From the NCBI GenBank assembly GCA_016785225.1, contig JAFBJZ010000912.1:992001-1056000 (forward strand): a stretch of DNA of 64,000 bases, written 5' to 3'. The notes below the pieces were generated by a model, which was not told the origin of the DNA, did not search any database, and saw only the letters and a program-made list of their open reading frames with translations. The position numbers were made by a program, and so were the translations under genes. This DNA is from Psettodes erumei. Lineage: Eukaryota > Chordata > Actinopteri > Pleuronectiformes > Psettodidae. Positions 1 to 13,700 of the stretch are shown one piece after another (positions within the stretch are counted from its first letter, which is position 1; every line of letters starts with the position of its first letter).

Positions 1-3000
1 TTCTGAATATGTGTGTTAGTGAAAATCTTGGCACTGTTCACAAGCTCACTGCAGGTGTTTCGATCCACACTGGTCCTTCCCAACCAAGGCAGGCGTGGGG
101 GCACTGGGCCCTCTCCTTCTCCGGGCCATGCTAAGCAGGGAAGAAAACGCTGCCAGCCCCAGGTGTCAGGCATCCGCTCGGCACTGTGTCAGCAGCAGAC
201 ACAGGAGAATGTGAGAGGAACGATGAAGTGCATGCAGACAGGAGTGAAGGATTTAAGAGAAAGGGGATTTAAGAGAGAGAGAGAGAGAGCAAAGTGTGGA
301 GGTAAAAACAGCACAAACCAGGAGAAGGTAATGTGTGAAATGGACTCAAAGGGAGAGATTCGAGACAGCAAGGAAAATGGGGACAAGTGGCAGTGAAGCA
401 AAAGAAAAAGGGTTTTGTTAGAGCAGTCTACAAACAGGAACCGTGTATGTGACCTTTGACACGTGATGGGTTACACTATGCACCACAGCCAGCTTTGGAG
501 GGTTTTGATCTGGTCAGACATCTTAAGTACAGACACTGTCACATCCGCTGAACCAATGAGTCTGTAAGTCCTCTCCTACAAATTGGCGAATGGACTTGAT
601 ATGAATTCACAAAGCACCGGCAGGCAACACTAAATAAAGCAATCTTGAGATAGATTACAGAGCAGAAACACATGGGAACAACTATTTCCTTTGTTGTTAT
701 TTGTAGCTGTGTGTTTGTGTGTATTAGAGGGACAACCTCAGCCTGATAAATTGCAGATGCACATGAAATATCAGCTTCCTGCCAATTGTGTCTTCTTGCT
801 CAAGTCTCTCAAAAGATCCTGGCATTAGTTGGCTTTGCATTCGATAAGGGGAGAAATGAGATAAAGCTTGAGGAAACTTGCTTTGGCAGACACATTAATA
901 CTGGAGCCACTGCCGGTCGGTCTGATGATACACTTCAAAATTGGAAAATGGAAAAAAAACACTGGAGAGGATGGAGCGGAAGCAGATACAAGAGGAGGGG
1001 AACTCACTGCAGTAAGCTTGGTCGATAAAAGCACATTGGAGAGTAGTGCATGTATAAGGTCAGGTGACTGGGAGCTACATCATTTGATGATGAGCGTTGA
1101 GCAGGCAGCCGGAGAGCAAGAGAGACATTCATCCATTTCTGCTGCTGCCCTGTGACCGAGGGAAATCCAGTCCTCAGGCACCTCTGCACATCCGCACACA
1201 ACCTGTCTCGCATTCTCTCGTTCCACCGCTCCACCCTCATCTTTTTATTATCCATCCACAAAACCAGTAAGAGGATAAGACAATTCCACAGAGACAACAC
1301 ATTTCAAACCCTCTTTCTTCACGCCCCCGTCCCTGTGGTTCTTATTTATCAGAGCACTGACAGACACACTGAGGAACAGAGATGTCTGGATCCTCTCCCT
1401 CTCATGGCTAAATCATGTTGCGGATGGAACAGGTCCCCTCCTGCGGCTTTGATCACCCTTCGAGGATTGACAGAGTGACGGATGGGCCCAAGTCAGTCCT
1501 GCCGCCTAGAGGACAGGGGAGACGGAGATAAAGCAGGCCAAGAAACAGATTACAGTGACGCAATGATAAATCCACAGCGAGTCTGTGAGCACTTTTAGTT
1601 TTTGGATGTGGGAGTGTAGATGGAAGTGGCTTGCAACAGAAGATTTTTAATGACACGCTTCACGGCTTCAATTTTAATGTGCCCCGCTAATTATGATATT
1701 GCATGTTAGCCTTTTCCGAGCCATTCCGTGTAATGAGACACAGAGATGGAGAGACAAAGAAGGTCTGGGTACTGCGCACTCACTACGAGTGTTATTTCAG
1801 TTTGTCGCTCAGCAAGGAGGAGTGATGAATTAGACGCCTTGCCGTCTACCTGGCACCTGGCCACTGTTTGTACATTAGGTGTCCCGGCGACTAAAATGTC
1901 TCTCACAGCGCCACAGGGGCTCTTGAGCGGGATCTAGATACACTGCTCTGTGCAGTACTATCATATGTCTGTGACTGGGTCTTATCCTTTCTCCAGATGT
2001 GCATGTTTGCATAAGTGTGTGTGTGTGTGTGTGTGTCCATGAGTGTGGGAGTGTTTTTCTCATTGAAATGGATTCAATCATAAGCCAAGTGTCACCTTCA
2101 TCAATCTGTCTTGTATCCTGCAAATTCTCCTGGATGATAGCAAGAGAAAGCCTGATGATTTTTTTTTTTTTAACTGCTGGAGCTGTTAAAAAGAAGAAAT
2201 AAAATGAATGCAAAGGTGACTTATGGCGTCAAGAAATGATCTCGGAGGTCCAGAGTTAAACCAGGAACAGCCTATTAGAGGATCTCTTGAAAGGCAATTC
2301 AGTAAAGAACCCAGAGTATAAATCAAAGTGTTAAAAAATACAATACCATACAGTAGTGGCCCCAGATGGTGGGCAATTGTATTGAACGGCACACGCAGAA
2401 CATGTATGTGTTTCGGAGGACTAGTCTGCATTTGTTATGGTTGTCACTAAGGCAGTTATGGCATTCTGCGTGTGACAGAGATGAAAGAAGCGGTGGGTGT
2501 ATGATGACAGAAGGTGTTCACTGAGTAAAGGCTGAGTCAAAGTGTCAGGATCGGTCCTATCCCTCATCACTCACGGACCACTTTCTCAGCGCCACTCTCT
2601 GCAAAATGCCTGGTCTCTTTTGCCACACCTGAGCACTTAGCTTTAATGCCGATTAATTCACTGTCTGGCACTGACACATCGGCAGAGACTGAGGTCCAAA
2701 TGGTTAAAAATAAGAGGGAGGTTTGCACGGAAAGCTCCATCGCTGCGTAAAACAGGCTTATGCTTAAGCAGATAACGACAACAAATATAAAATGCTGGCT
2801 GGGTTACTTCCAGTTACAGCATATTTGTGTTGATGATCAGTCTTCCCTGTAATGCAACCAAGTGATTTGACAAAAAAAGCAAACAGAGGTTGCACCATGA
2901 GGTCAACATCATCTGTGAAAGGCCAGACCTTCTGTGATCTATGTTGTATGATGGCTTGCCAGTTTGGGAAAGCTATCAAAATATATGCTGACTTTGCAAT

Positions 3001-5829
3001 CCTAATAAAGAGCATTGTACTGCATCTTAAGGACAGTCCATTCATCCTGTCAATATAGTACTGCAGTCAGTATCACTGAGCACCCAAGCGCTACTCCGGC
3101 TGTGGGGCAAGGCAATGGAGAGCCGGAGCCATTTAAAAAACAAAAAAGAGTCAATCCAATCCCACCTGTGGCTCATGTGCTGTTTGGCCAGAATGTGCAG
3201 TCTGGATGAGTCAGTCTCAACAATGAGTTATTGCAGGAATTAGCCAGTCTCATGGTGTGATGGAAGGGACAAAAGCATGAAACATGGAAGCTGATGATAA
3301 GCTCTGCAATCACGGCACCAGCATCTGTGCCACACGCAAGATGTAAGTAGTTTTGCATTCCCAATGACAAGAACACATTAGAGTCAACATGAAACTAATG
3401 ATGCAGTTCTGCACTTCTTTCAGTTAGATGCTCCATCACCTAGAAGAAAAGGACTTACTGTTTCCATCATGTAAATATAACTATGATGTTTCACGTGTCA
3501 TTGTTTAAAGATATTATGTACTGTGATGAGTGAAATAGTCAAAACCTTACATTGATCAAAAAGATGAGAAACATACAAACATCTTAAAATCCAGGTAAAC
3601 CAGTGCTGTTAATGCACAGTATTATAGAAAACAGACGCATAAAAGGAGCAGTGAATAGTACAGAATGATGTTGATGAGCATTAGAGAAAATGTCTAAAAG
3701 CAGCAATTCAACAACTACTAAAAAACATCTAGTGCTCTCAGCTGCCAAGGCTGAGGTAAATCAGTGACTGGATTCCACTCACATGGAGACGTAATGTGTT
3801 GTCAGTAATGACACTATATTGTTAGCACCACACTGTATCTGTGTAATTTACATGTCTGCTCTTGACAACATTTGCGTATGGGTGAAAACATTTTGAAAGA
3901 CGTGTTTGATACGCCACATCAGTATGACTTTTGAACAGATGCATTAGGGTTTGGAAAGACCCAAAAATGGCCCATGTTTACTCCAAAACAAAGTCTCCCT
4001 GACCTTGCCTTGACTGAATAACATTTGATCAGTTAATAACACCAGCACTGGTCTGCTAAAATGATACTTTAAGACACTTAGGTCTTAAAGGACATTTGTA
4101 ATGCAGTATCTCATCTCATTGCACAGTTTGTCTTTCAAAATGTGCCAAACAAAGAGGGAGGTAGAGGTGACACTTATTTCTTGTGGAGCAAAACCTTTTG
4201 GGTTGTGGATATTAAAAGATCCAAATGATAGGAAAATGTTTCAGAGATTTTCTGCATAATAACCTCTGAAGAAAAAAAAACAATACACGCAGCAGACAAC
4301 TGTTGAGTGAGTATATTGTAAATTAGTGGTATTTCAATCTGTTTTCGCATCAACAATTTGCTGAAGTGTTCCTGGCAACTTGCTGAGTTAGTATAGCCCA
4401 CCCAGAAATTTAAATACATGTCCCATGAAGCAAAAGGTTCCAAGACTTTGTATCATCTGTTCATCAGAAAACAGTATTAAAGGACATTACATGGATGAAA
4501 TCCAGGTTTACTTTCTACTTTTTATCTTAGCCATTATTTCTCAAAGGCAAAGCCAAATCATAACCACTTAGTTCTAAAGAGAATTTGCCAGTGTTTAAAT
4601 GAATTCCGAAAAGCCAAGCTTATCCATTGTTCAGCGCCGTCAGAAAGAATTGAAATAAAGATTCGGGCCAAGGCAAATACTCAGCCCTGCCAAAGACGAG
4701 TAAGAACCCAAGCAAAAGAAATAAAGAATGCTGTTGACACTGCATTGACTCGCACAACACGCACACAGCGTTTCATCTAAACCTCCAGCCATTTTAACAT
4801 CTGTATCCGTAGCTCTCCAAGCGAAAGAAAAAGCGGGGAACATTTGGTGAACACCAAATTATTTTTTTTATGGCTTCAGTAGGATGTGCTTTGAATGGCT
4901 AAATCATTTGTGCCGTAGTTGGAGACAAACTGCACAGATGGGCAGTCTTTGTTATTCAGGACTGAAGACCTCATCTGAGATAATACGGCAACACTATAAA
5001 CCTGCAGTTATAAACAACAAGCATCACAGGCTGCCTGAGGTTCATGAAAAGACCATGTGCATGACCAACCACAACCCATTTCAAATTATTAAGAGCATGA
5101 ACACAAAGGTAACTGGCTCAAAGGACTTGACAGAACCATGGTCAAATGTTCTGTAGATGTTTTTTCCTGAAGTAAACTGCAAGAAATGATACATGTTTGA
5201 TTGTTAAGATGCTAGCTTTATGTGAGAAGAACTATCACTGAGGGGAAAAAGATTATTGCCTCCTGTGCTACTTGATCTGCTGCAAAGTAATTAAAGCTGA
5301 ATCTTGAAGATAAATGATCATAAAAAACAAAACAAAAAAAAAACTGGTGAGGAGCAAACTCCCTGAGCTAATTATGAGTTCTTTGTGAAATGTTTACTGC
5401 ATCAGTGAGGCACATGCTTTGACTCCTTTAAAGAGGTGCACACAATTTGTTTTTAACCGTCTTCTTGTTTGAATAGTAAATCGCATCCAACAGGGGTGAC
5501 AACAGGTTTTATTTTGGCATGCCACTACTTAGTAAATGAGTTATTGTACAAAAAATCCTAAAACTAAACTAAAAAAAAAAAAACAGCTTTATATTTGTTT
5601 CTCTAACAGATGAATATCAAACCTTTCAATCTATCTCCCTTTATCACTAATGGCATTGAAGAGCTCGTTAGGCCTGACTAACCACTGAAAAATAATTGAC
5701 TGTCAACACACTGATTGGCCTTGTATAGGGAGGAGGTAATAATTGCATAATAACTGCAAAGCAACATATTTGTATGAACACAGAAATAAACACTCCAAAG
5801 TTCCTTTCCTCTTTTGATAATCGCCTGAC
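1..5829. other. Non-coding, no gene recognised
   Basis: All frames are short and unrecognisable; the longest (13-396, 127 codons) is low-complexity at its 3' end because of a GA tract (272-289). The stretch holds the GT microsatellite at 2015-2036, a T run at 2159-2171 and A runs near 5335 and 5570. I see no dispersed repeat that I know. Confidence 0.6.
2015..2036 (+). repeat. (GT)n microsatellite
   Basis: Eleven uninterrupted GT units, in non-coding sequence. Confidence 0.95.
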
Positions 5830-6031
5830 ATTGCAATATCAGGTATTGTATTGTAATATCAGATATTGCAATATAAAGTACCGTAAATTTACAGTAATAA
5901 ACTGCATGTTCATTTACAGTAATATACTGTAATTCAAAAATACAGCAATAAGCTGTAAAAAATACAGTATTTTGCTGGCGAAGCTGCTGCCAGTAAAATA
6001 CTGTAAATTTACACTGAAAAGTTTTACAGTG
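5830..6031. repeat. Palindromic ACAGTA-rich MITE-like cluster
   Basis: Two inverted repeats sit side by side. The first pairs ATTGCAATATC (5830-5840) with GATATTGCAAT (5862-5872). The second pairs 5964-5979 (ACAGTATTTTGCTGGC) with 5989-6004 at 15 of 16 positions around a 9-bp loop. Between and around them ACAGTA, TTTACAG and TACTGTAA motifs recur, ending TTTTACAGTGTG near 6031. The pattern resembles a non-autonomous fish repeat I remember with TTACAGTATTTT motifs and a CCAGCAGC core. No coding capacity. Confidence 0.6.
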
Positions 6032-7695
6032 TGCTTAAGGAGGTATGAATAAGGCTAAAGAATGGGAGAGGAGGGTGCAGGGCTCGATGCAGAAGGAGAT
6101 GTGTGATACATTTAGGGACAAAACCACTGACATTGAGAGACACCATATCCTGCATGTTTGGCAGCAAAAAAAAATGCTTTATTGTAACTTAACTGCCTGA
6201 ATGACTAGCGTCAGAGGAACATCTGTATAGCCGTCATGTAAATTCTGGTCTATCGTCAGTTTATGTCATGCACTATTGCATTTGAAACCAAATAGCTGCA
6301 CAAGCCAACAGATGCTACCCCTAACGGAGCCTGCAAATAAAGTGCGGCTGACTTATCTCCCACCCTATTCCCACTGCCATCACATTGCAACACGATACAT
6401 CTCACCATTTGGCCATTAAGCCTGCTAAGGTATGGAAAGGAGGTGATTCATACTGCGATTGCAGCAGTGCCCTCCATGATTCTTCCGGAAGGGTAACGCA
6501 GACCAGGGAGAGGTAGCCAGAGAAGGCCCCAGAGCTGTGAACATCCCCCCTCAGCCCTGCAGAGCTGACTGCCTGCCTGCCTGCGGCTGTGGCTAAATTT
6601 AATCCCTCCTCCCCAAGCATCCCAGCACATCACGTTGGGATTCTATTACTCTCCTGCGTCCCTGCATACGGAGAGTCATGTGAAAGCCGGCCACAAGCCT
6701 CCGCGGCTGGCAGTGCCCTTCCTGCCCCTGCATTCAACATTCAGTCCAGTTAATGCCATGCGTCTCTACCCAGCTGCCCAATCGCTCTCTCGCACTTTCT
6801 CTGTCTGTTCATCGCTGCTCTTCCTCACTCATTCTCGCCCCTTGTATGGCTTGACTCTCAAACCCGCCCCCTTCTCAACCTCATTCCCCTCCAATTACAG
6901 CTCCTTTCATCCTGAGAGCATAGGTCAGTGGTGGACGGAGCGCAGGACGGGGACTGATGGTCGGTAACGGAGAGGGGGGAATGAACCCCAGCCAAATAGG
7001 GATCAATAAGGAGACAGGGCTAAAGGATGGCTCCTGTTATGGGCAGAGAGGTTGAGCGGGATGGGGGTGAGGAAATGCCACTGCTGCCACATCAGGTCAA
7101 ATCACATGTCTGATATCCCAGTTCGTCTCCACCACTGGTGGAGTGCTGTCAGCAGCATGACACAAGGCTAGTATATACACTTCAGTGATGGTTCATAGGC
7201 ATGAGCATACGGTTCCCTGCCCCACTGAAAAACACTCTCCTGACTAACCAAGTGGCAGACTGACATGGCAGGGCTGATCCAGCATGCAGATCATCAGCTC
7301 TTACTTGGCCATGTATGAGAGTGTTAGTCGTGGAGCCTGAAATAGACTGACATGCGTCAATGAGGGCAATGGAGTCATTAGCTATTCCCTCTGAACAGCC
7401 AACTCACTCTGACTGAGCAATACACGGGGGTAAGCACAGATTTCTGAAGCCAGCTTATGCAAATTGCATAAACAGGTTGAACCCATCCCAGGTTGAAATG
7501 CAAGGGAGGGAAGAGATAAAGAGACAGAGCAAGAGGAGAGTTAAACAGAGAAAGCGATTTAGTTTGCAGCAGAAAGCAACCGGGGCTTTTGCGCCATGCA
7601 GTCATTCTGCAGACATTACCATAAAGCTGCTGCTAACTCCCCTCCAAACCCTACATGACATCTTCACTCCCTCGTGTGCTCACACCAGGGTCGCA
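6032..7695. other. Non-coding, locally GC-richer
   Basis: A moderately GC-rich segment (about 6440-6960) has open frames on both strands, but no splice sites or protein family support them. It may be regulatory. The rest is unremarkable. Confidence 0.45.
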
Positions 7696-7709
7696 CTGAC
7701 CTCTAGTGG
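7696..7709 (-). promoter_or_regulatory. CTCF-like motif
   Basis: On the minus strand the site reads CCACTAGAGGTCAG, agreeing with the CTCF core CCASYAGRKGGCRS at 13 of 14 positions. It is one half of a divergent pair with 8481-8494. Sequence match only. Confidence 0.4.
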
Positions 7710-7909
7710 TGTCAACAGGAAAAAGGGGCTCCTGAGAGCAGACCATGAATGAGAGATAATTTGTTCTTGAAGTAATTTTTATCAGAAAATTGATTTTAAG
7801 TCAGTGACACTGGTCTAGTGCCTCTCAGGTGATATAAATGGCCGCTGGGAACAGCTTGTTTCAACACCATGTGAACCGCATTCTCTGCTTTCCAATTATC
7901 CACCGGTGT

Positions 7910-7910
<1 letters not shown>

Positions 7911-7942
<32 letters not shown>
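7911..7942 (+). repeat. (CT)n microsatellite
   Basis: About sixteen CT units followed by imperfect pyrimidine-rich sequence to about 7992. Confidence 0.95.
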
Positions 7943-7947
<5 letters not shown>

Positions 7948-8100
7948 CCTCGGTTTTGTCTCCCTCCCTCCTTCGTTTCTCTCCATCTCTCTCCTGAGAA
8001 GATACTTTAGAAATTTTCTATCTGAACAATATCGATTTTTGTGGGTTGCACCTACCATAGAAACCTGACATGAACTAGGAGCCACTCTATTCGGCGGGGG

Positions 8101-8420
8101 CATCAAAGCGTAACCTCTTCATGCTACTGTGTAATGAAGTTACAGGTTTGGTGCTGAGTGCATTTCGAGATATTTTTAAACAACAACTTAAGAGCCTCGA
8201 GGCTTGGACAGCATCTCAAATCGAATTTCTTCAGAGACACTATTCATGATGCAAGAATTTCTTTATTTAACTCTGCAAATTGTTTTACCTTTCCAATTAG
8301 GCCTGTCTGCTATTGCAGTGCAAACGGACGCTTATATAATCAGAAGCATGGCTGGATGTTTAAAAAGCTGCTAGGCAGTAATCATGCAAATTAGGTGCAG
8401 ACTATCAAAGGCAGTAGCAG
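8101..8420. promoter_or_regulatory. Possible conserved non-coding element
   Basis: This non-repetitive AT-rich stretch has homeodomain/POU-like words, including an exact octamer ATGCAAAT (8384-8391) in GTAATCATGCAAATTAGG, and no coding frame. Such composition is typical of vertebrate developmental enhancers, but conservation cannot be judged from one sequence. Confidence 0.2.
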
Positions 8421-8480
8421 TATGTATGTGGGCCATGAATTACGCAGAAAAAAATCCATATGTGTTATAATGCGCGAGAT

Positions 8481-8494
8481 TCACTAGATGGCGC
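8481..8494 (+). promoter_or_regulatory. CTCF-like motif
   Basis: The plus strand reads TCACTAGATGGCGC, agreeing with CCASYAGRKGGCRS at 13 of 14 positions. It points away from the motif at 7696-7709. Divergent CTCF sites are common at domain boundaries in vertebrates. Sequence match only. Confidence 0.42.
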
Positions 8495-8499
8495 CCACT

Positions 8500-10633
8500 G
8501 CAAGGGCACACCATGATCAGCACTCTTGTTGCTTCAACATAAATTGCATTAATATGGATAAACATTCAAGTCTAATCATCGGTTTTATCCCATTAACTGA
8601 TTGTAGTGTCACATGTCCACCTTAAGAGGTCCCACACAACAGCCACAGAATCAAAGTTGTGTCTCTCTTCTGCAGACTTGTGATTATCAACTAGTCAATC
8701 TACTGTACAACATATTAACATTAGCCATTTTGAAATGTCCCTTGGTGCAAATCAACATGGCGGTAGCAGAATATGTGATAAGGTAGTCATGGTGCTGTGG
8801 CTGAAAGGCCGTCTCTTCCACTGGGTTTGAGGCTGAGGCATCACCATCAAAGCTACCAGAAAATGTGGGCATAATTACGATAGCACGGGAGTGCTGAGTT
8901 GCAGTAATTTGTCGGATGAATCAGAGCAGTCTCTGAGACGCTGCATGACTATGTCTCTGATTAAAGGGAGTTGCTTCTTCAGGATCCACATGTAACTTAA
9001 GTAAGACCGTTATTTGCATGATATTTTCCTTATTTGGAGTCTTGTCGCAACATCCAACACTGGGCCAGAAAAGGGGCCTTTTTTGTACCTTGTCTCCAGT
9101 GTCAAGTTCAGTTAAGCTTATATCATTGGTATAAACTGGTCAAAAAAATAGGATTCAGCTCTTGACTGTTACTATGTTGACAGCCAAACGATTCATCAAC
9201 AATCTATGCCTCTTCCCATATGTTTTATTATGGGACAGACTAGTAAATTGTGGGTTAAACATGACAAGAATGACTTTTATCACAAGGTATGACACTCACA
9301 GTAGTAGACATTGGAGCAATTAGCTCCTTAGCACGGTTCGCAAACCTAACAATAATAACAGTTACAGGCAGGATGAAGGAGGCCCCTATTACAGTCAGCG
9401 TAAATATTAATCCTCATTCTCTTTTACCACGGTGATTAAGATAAACCAGCCAGATATAGAGTGGGAGAGAAATGCTTGTATGCAATTTTAAGAGTTCTCC
9501 ACTAGCCATTAAAACGCCACTCATCAGTGACTCTGGGGCTTTTATATGCTATTCAGGTCCTCTCAGGGGACAGAGCCTACATGTTGAAACAACCACAACT
9601 GGCCCACAAGTTGTGAGAGAAAGTTTGGAGAGGCAGAGTTTGGATGGTGTACCACTTTGGGCTCATTTGATTCAACAGAGAGCAAAGGAAGCCCATTCAT
9701 TATGCAATGCTGGCTATGTGCTGCAGCTACTCCATGCAAAATATAACAAATCAAAAAGTTCTGGAAAAGTGCTACAGGCTAATGTATATAGTGCTGAAGT
9801 CATCTACAAGCAGAGACATCATTGACCATGATAAACTTTATTTGTAAGTTAACTTAATTTAAATGCATCCAATTTATCGTATTTTATTCAATGCCTACTT
9901 TTTACTTTTAACACTCATACGTCAGGACATTAATCTTTCCCAAAATGCATGCAATACATAACCACAAACACTCTTTCCAAATGGAGTGAAATCTGCAGAG
10001 GGCACTTCAAGAGCAAACTGTTTCTGTTGCAGAGGAAGAGAAAGATAATCAGTCACTTGATAAGTCCAAAATTAGCTGCAACAGTAGTGGGAGATTAATA
10101 CCTGCTCATCTGTGTCTGAGAACTCATTAGGCATGCTTGAAGTTATGAAATTACAACTTACATGTATTATATCATCTTCTAGGGCTGTTGGCAATGAGCC
10201 ACTGTAAATGCAGGAAGGTGCAGAATAGGACACTGAAATTCTTTAATATTAGTGGCTACTAACAGCAAGAAAATTGCTTTGATCCAGTTTTGTGTTCTTT
10301 ATGAGCACAAGCTAGAAGACTTTGAATGGTGTGTCCATCTTCATAATATTAATGAGCTTCGTACGTGCATTATGCACTGTTATCTTCGCAGAAATTGAGA
10401 AGTGAGCTTTGTATGGCAGGACACAAAATGATTTGTGTTTACTTTTCTTGAAAAGAGAATGGAAAACTTAACGTAGTGTAATAGGTAAATCTTAAAGAAA
10501 TGTGCATTTTTTAAAAAATAATTAATTAGTGATCAAAGATGAATAAAAATATAATGTACAACATCTAGGTCAACATGCTAAATATGTATGAGCTTCAACA
10601 GGCAAACATTATTCCTGTTGGTTGGTCACAAAC
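8500..10633. other. Non-coding, nothing recognised
   Basis: There is no gene, RNA gene or known repeat. A 117-codon frame at 9472-9825 has no family resemblance and lacks convincing splice or promoter context. Confidence 0.55.
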
Positions 10634-10717
10634 TTTAAAGGTATCGTTCGGGTTATTTGAAGTGGGGTTGTAGTTCTTAGAAAAAACACTTCAAATAACC
10701 TGATTTATCCTTTTAAA
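10634..10717. mobile_element. 84-bp palindromic MITE-like element
   Basis: The sequence starts TTTAAAGGTATCGTTCGGGT and ends with nearly its reverse complement. The outer arms are about 30 bp each (10634-10665 and 10687-10717) with a short centre. The strongest pairing is between GGTTATTTGAAGTG (10651-10664) and CACTTCAAATAACC (10687-10700). It codes for nothing. It matches from memory the two ends of a longer fish MITE, so this copy may be an internal-deletion derivative. Confidence 0.75.
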
Positions 10718-13700
10718 TAATTACCTTCAACAAGCAATTTAAAATCAAAGCAACACCTGAGACTTACCTTTGTATAACAAGACAAAAAGCACCCTTTCCT
10801 AAACCAAAGTCAACATTAGACAGCATCGCCTCTGTTCTGATTAAAGGCCAGGATCCTCTTTGAACCCGTCTGACCCTGCCAGAGCAGAAGTGTTGTGTTG
10901 TGGTCTGCTAACACAGCCATCAAACAGAGGGGCCGGGGAGCCGTGCTGTGAAGCGCAATGAGGCAAAGCCTTGATGTTTTTTTACACAAAGAACATAACT
11001 GGGACTGTGAAATACAGTGCCCTTTTTCCCTCTCCCTCAACCTCTGCTTCCTTCATCCTCCCTCTCTCCACACTCAGGGTTTACTGTGTACTGAGTGATG
11101 TTGCCTGAAACCCCTCAACTCTCATCATTTCAGCTTACCCTGTTCCTCCTTGAACTCAAAGCCAGAGGATGTCCTTACCAGTGCTACGGACTAAAAAAAA
11201 GACTTAAGTGTTCAATGCAATGAATAATTAATCAAAAAGTTTCTTTTGTGCCAGTGATTGAAAGGAATAGAAGACAGCAGTTATGAACTTTCTAGCCACA
11301 GTCGCCTTTTTTAGGACACCACGAAATGGCAGATGCTTCAGTTTAATCAGTGTATTCTGTTCATCATCAGGTTCATCTGGACTTCCTCATTTTTAGCTGT
11401 TTAAAAACTTTCACCATAATTTGTGCTGCTTAAGAGCGAGTTTATCAACCTCAGCCACAATGTTACAACAGAGAAATAATGAACAATTGAAGCTGATGAA
11501 GTGCAGCTGGAACAGAGAGGAGTCTGATGGATGCTGAGCTACAGCGACTGAAGTTGAGCAAAATGTGAGGAAGAACAGCTGAGCCTGACAAGCTGTGCAC
11601 CACACAGGGATGCTCCGATCACTCAGGCACTGATCAGTGTCATCAGATTTTGTTCTTTTTCTTGCCTGATACATATGGGCTACAAACTACACTTTCACAT
11701 CTGTCCCATTTTTGTTCCTCATTTAACCAGTGCTGCCAATTCCCAGCTCGTGATTACCACCTGTGTTCCAAGTGCCACTTACAAATGACACAAAAATGAA
11801 ACAAGAGATGAAAGCAGAGCACATGCACAAAAGACACGTTCACATAAAAGAACACACTATGCCAACTGAGAAAATGAACCAATTCAAACAGCAGTCTGGT
11901 GGAATTCAGCTTGAATGTAAAAATCCGACCATTTATTCTTGCCCTTGTAGGACCCCCCTAAAAGGACAAAACGGTGAGCAGAATTTAAAAAGCAAAGTGA
12001 ATAGGCATGACAAATAAAGGCTTCCCCTCAAGCTGAGTATCTAGCCTGCCTAACAGGGATTTATGGTGACAACCCTGGGCTATTAATTTCCCCTTTTCCC
12101 CTCCAGACACAGCCAGTCCAGACCAACCGGTCTCCATGGACCATGGACCACCTTCTTTATTACTCTGAGCTAACTTAGGGCCCAGATGTAGCTGCCAATG
12201 AACTAAAATAGAAAAGAGTAACATTCTACAGCCACAGCTGCCTATGAAGCTTTTCTCTGCAAAGCGCATGGATAATAAGTTTCCCTCAGAAAAAACTTAA
12301 AACACTTAAAACACAACTATGCCTCAAACTTTTCTTTAAGATATACATTTGGACATTGGAAGATGCCATGCTACTGCTTGCAGAACCTGTAGTGGCCACT
12401 GCCACACTGCACATTCCAAAAAAATCACTGACCAACTGGAGCCAAGGACGCTGATCCTGTTTATAATCAAAGTGTCTGACCCGAGCTCAGAAAATTAAAG
12501 AAAGAGTTTTTAGAGCAAAGGAATCTGAGTCTTCACTGTTGACAGGGTGCAGGAACCACATGACCCCAGAATGAAAAGCAACAGCCTGCCTTCACACTTA
12601 CACCTGGTGGTGCCCGTTTTACATGAATAGTCATGACCCAGAGCGCTTTCTCACTCAAGTTAGCACATATCATTCAGCCTCATAATTGCAACATGAAAGA
12701 AATTAGCATTTTATGGCATTTCCCCCTCTTCAGCCCTCATATTTGTAAGCGTGAATATGTGTGTGGACTCTATTGCTATGCAACAGCCCTGCAGCAATTT
12801 TGACCTCACACTGAAATGTTCAGTGGATACTGAGAAGGCAACTTGTTGTTTGCATGTTGACTTAGGTCTGTGATGCATTATGTGAAGTTAATGAGTTAAC
12901 TGGAGCATATCATACTGATGTATTTCTGATATTGTTTCTGCAAATCAATAATCATTAACTGATGTTTTCAACAATTTATTTAATAATTTCTGCTTGATAC
13001 AAGTTATCAATGGGCTCTTTGTTACTTTTCAAGGAATTAGATAAATGCTATTATTGTAAAAGATACATAGTATTGTCTGACTCAAGAAGACACAAGCTAG
13101 TCAAAGGCCACAGTCGAACCCTATCAGTTAATGCTGTGACAATCATGTGCTTTCAAAAAAGAGGCCGTCTCAGCTGTTCCGCTGACTCAAAAAACACTTT
13201 CTATCCAATGGCTTTCGGGTTGTATTATAGACGTGGACATGCTTCTGCAAGCACAACATACTGTAGCTTAGAGCAGGCATGCACCAATCAAACACGTCTG
13301 GCTAAACATCTTAGTCTGAGGTAAGTGTAAGAGATATTCAGATACAAGCAGTCTTACAGTGTTGCTTTACTCAAACACAGACAGTACATGCATTATTATC
13401 TTCACACATTTAACACCAGCAATGCTCCCTCCACGTACTCTGTACACACACTCAAATATTAGTAACACAGAGCCCCATTTGTGCTACAATTGGAACGGCA
13501 AAATCTGGAGGCAGAAATGCATTTAAAGTACATGACCAATTATCAGTGATCTTTGTAGACATACAGTAACTTCAGCAGTATTCACAGCAAATTGGCTCAT
13601 TCAGATACATACTTATAGAAGAAGGGAAATAATTGCTGCCACTCACTATTTCTATTGACACTAAATGACATGAATGACCTGAGTGACCACATGCTATAAG

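Noticed and set aside
13..396. A 127-codon open frame at the left edge
   Set aside because: Low-complexity GA tract at the end, overlapping frame on the other strand, no family.
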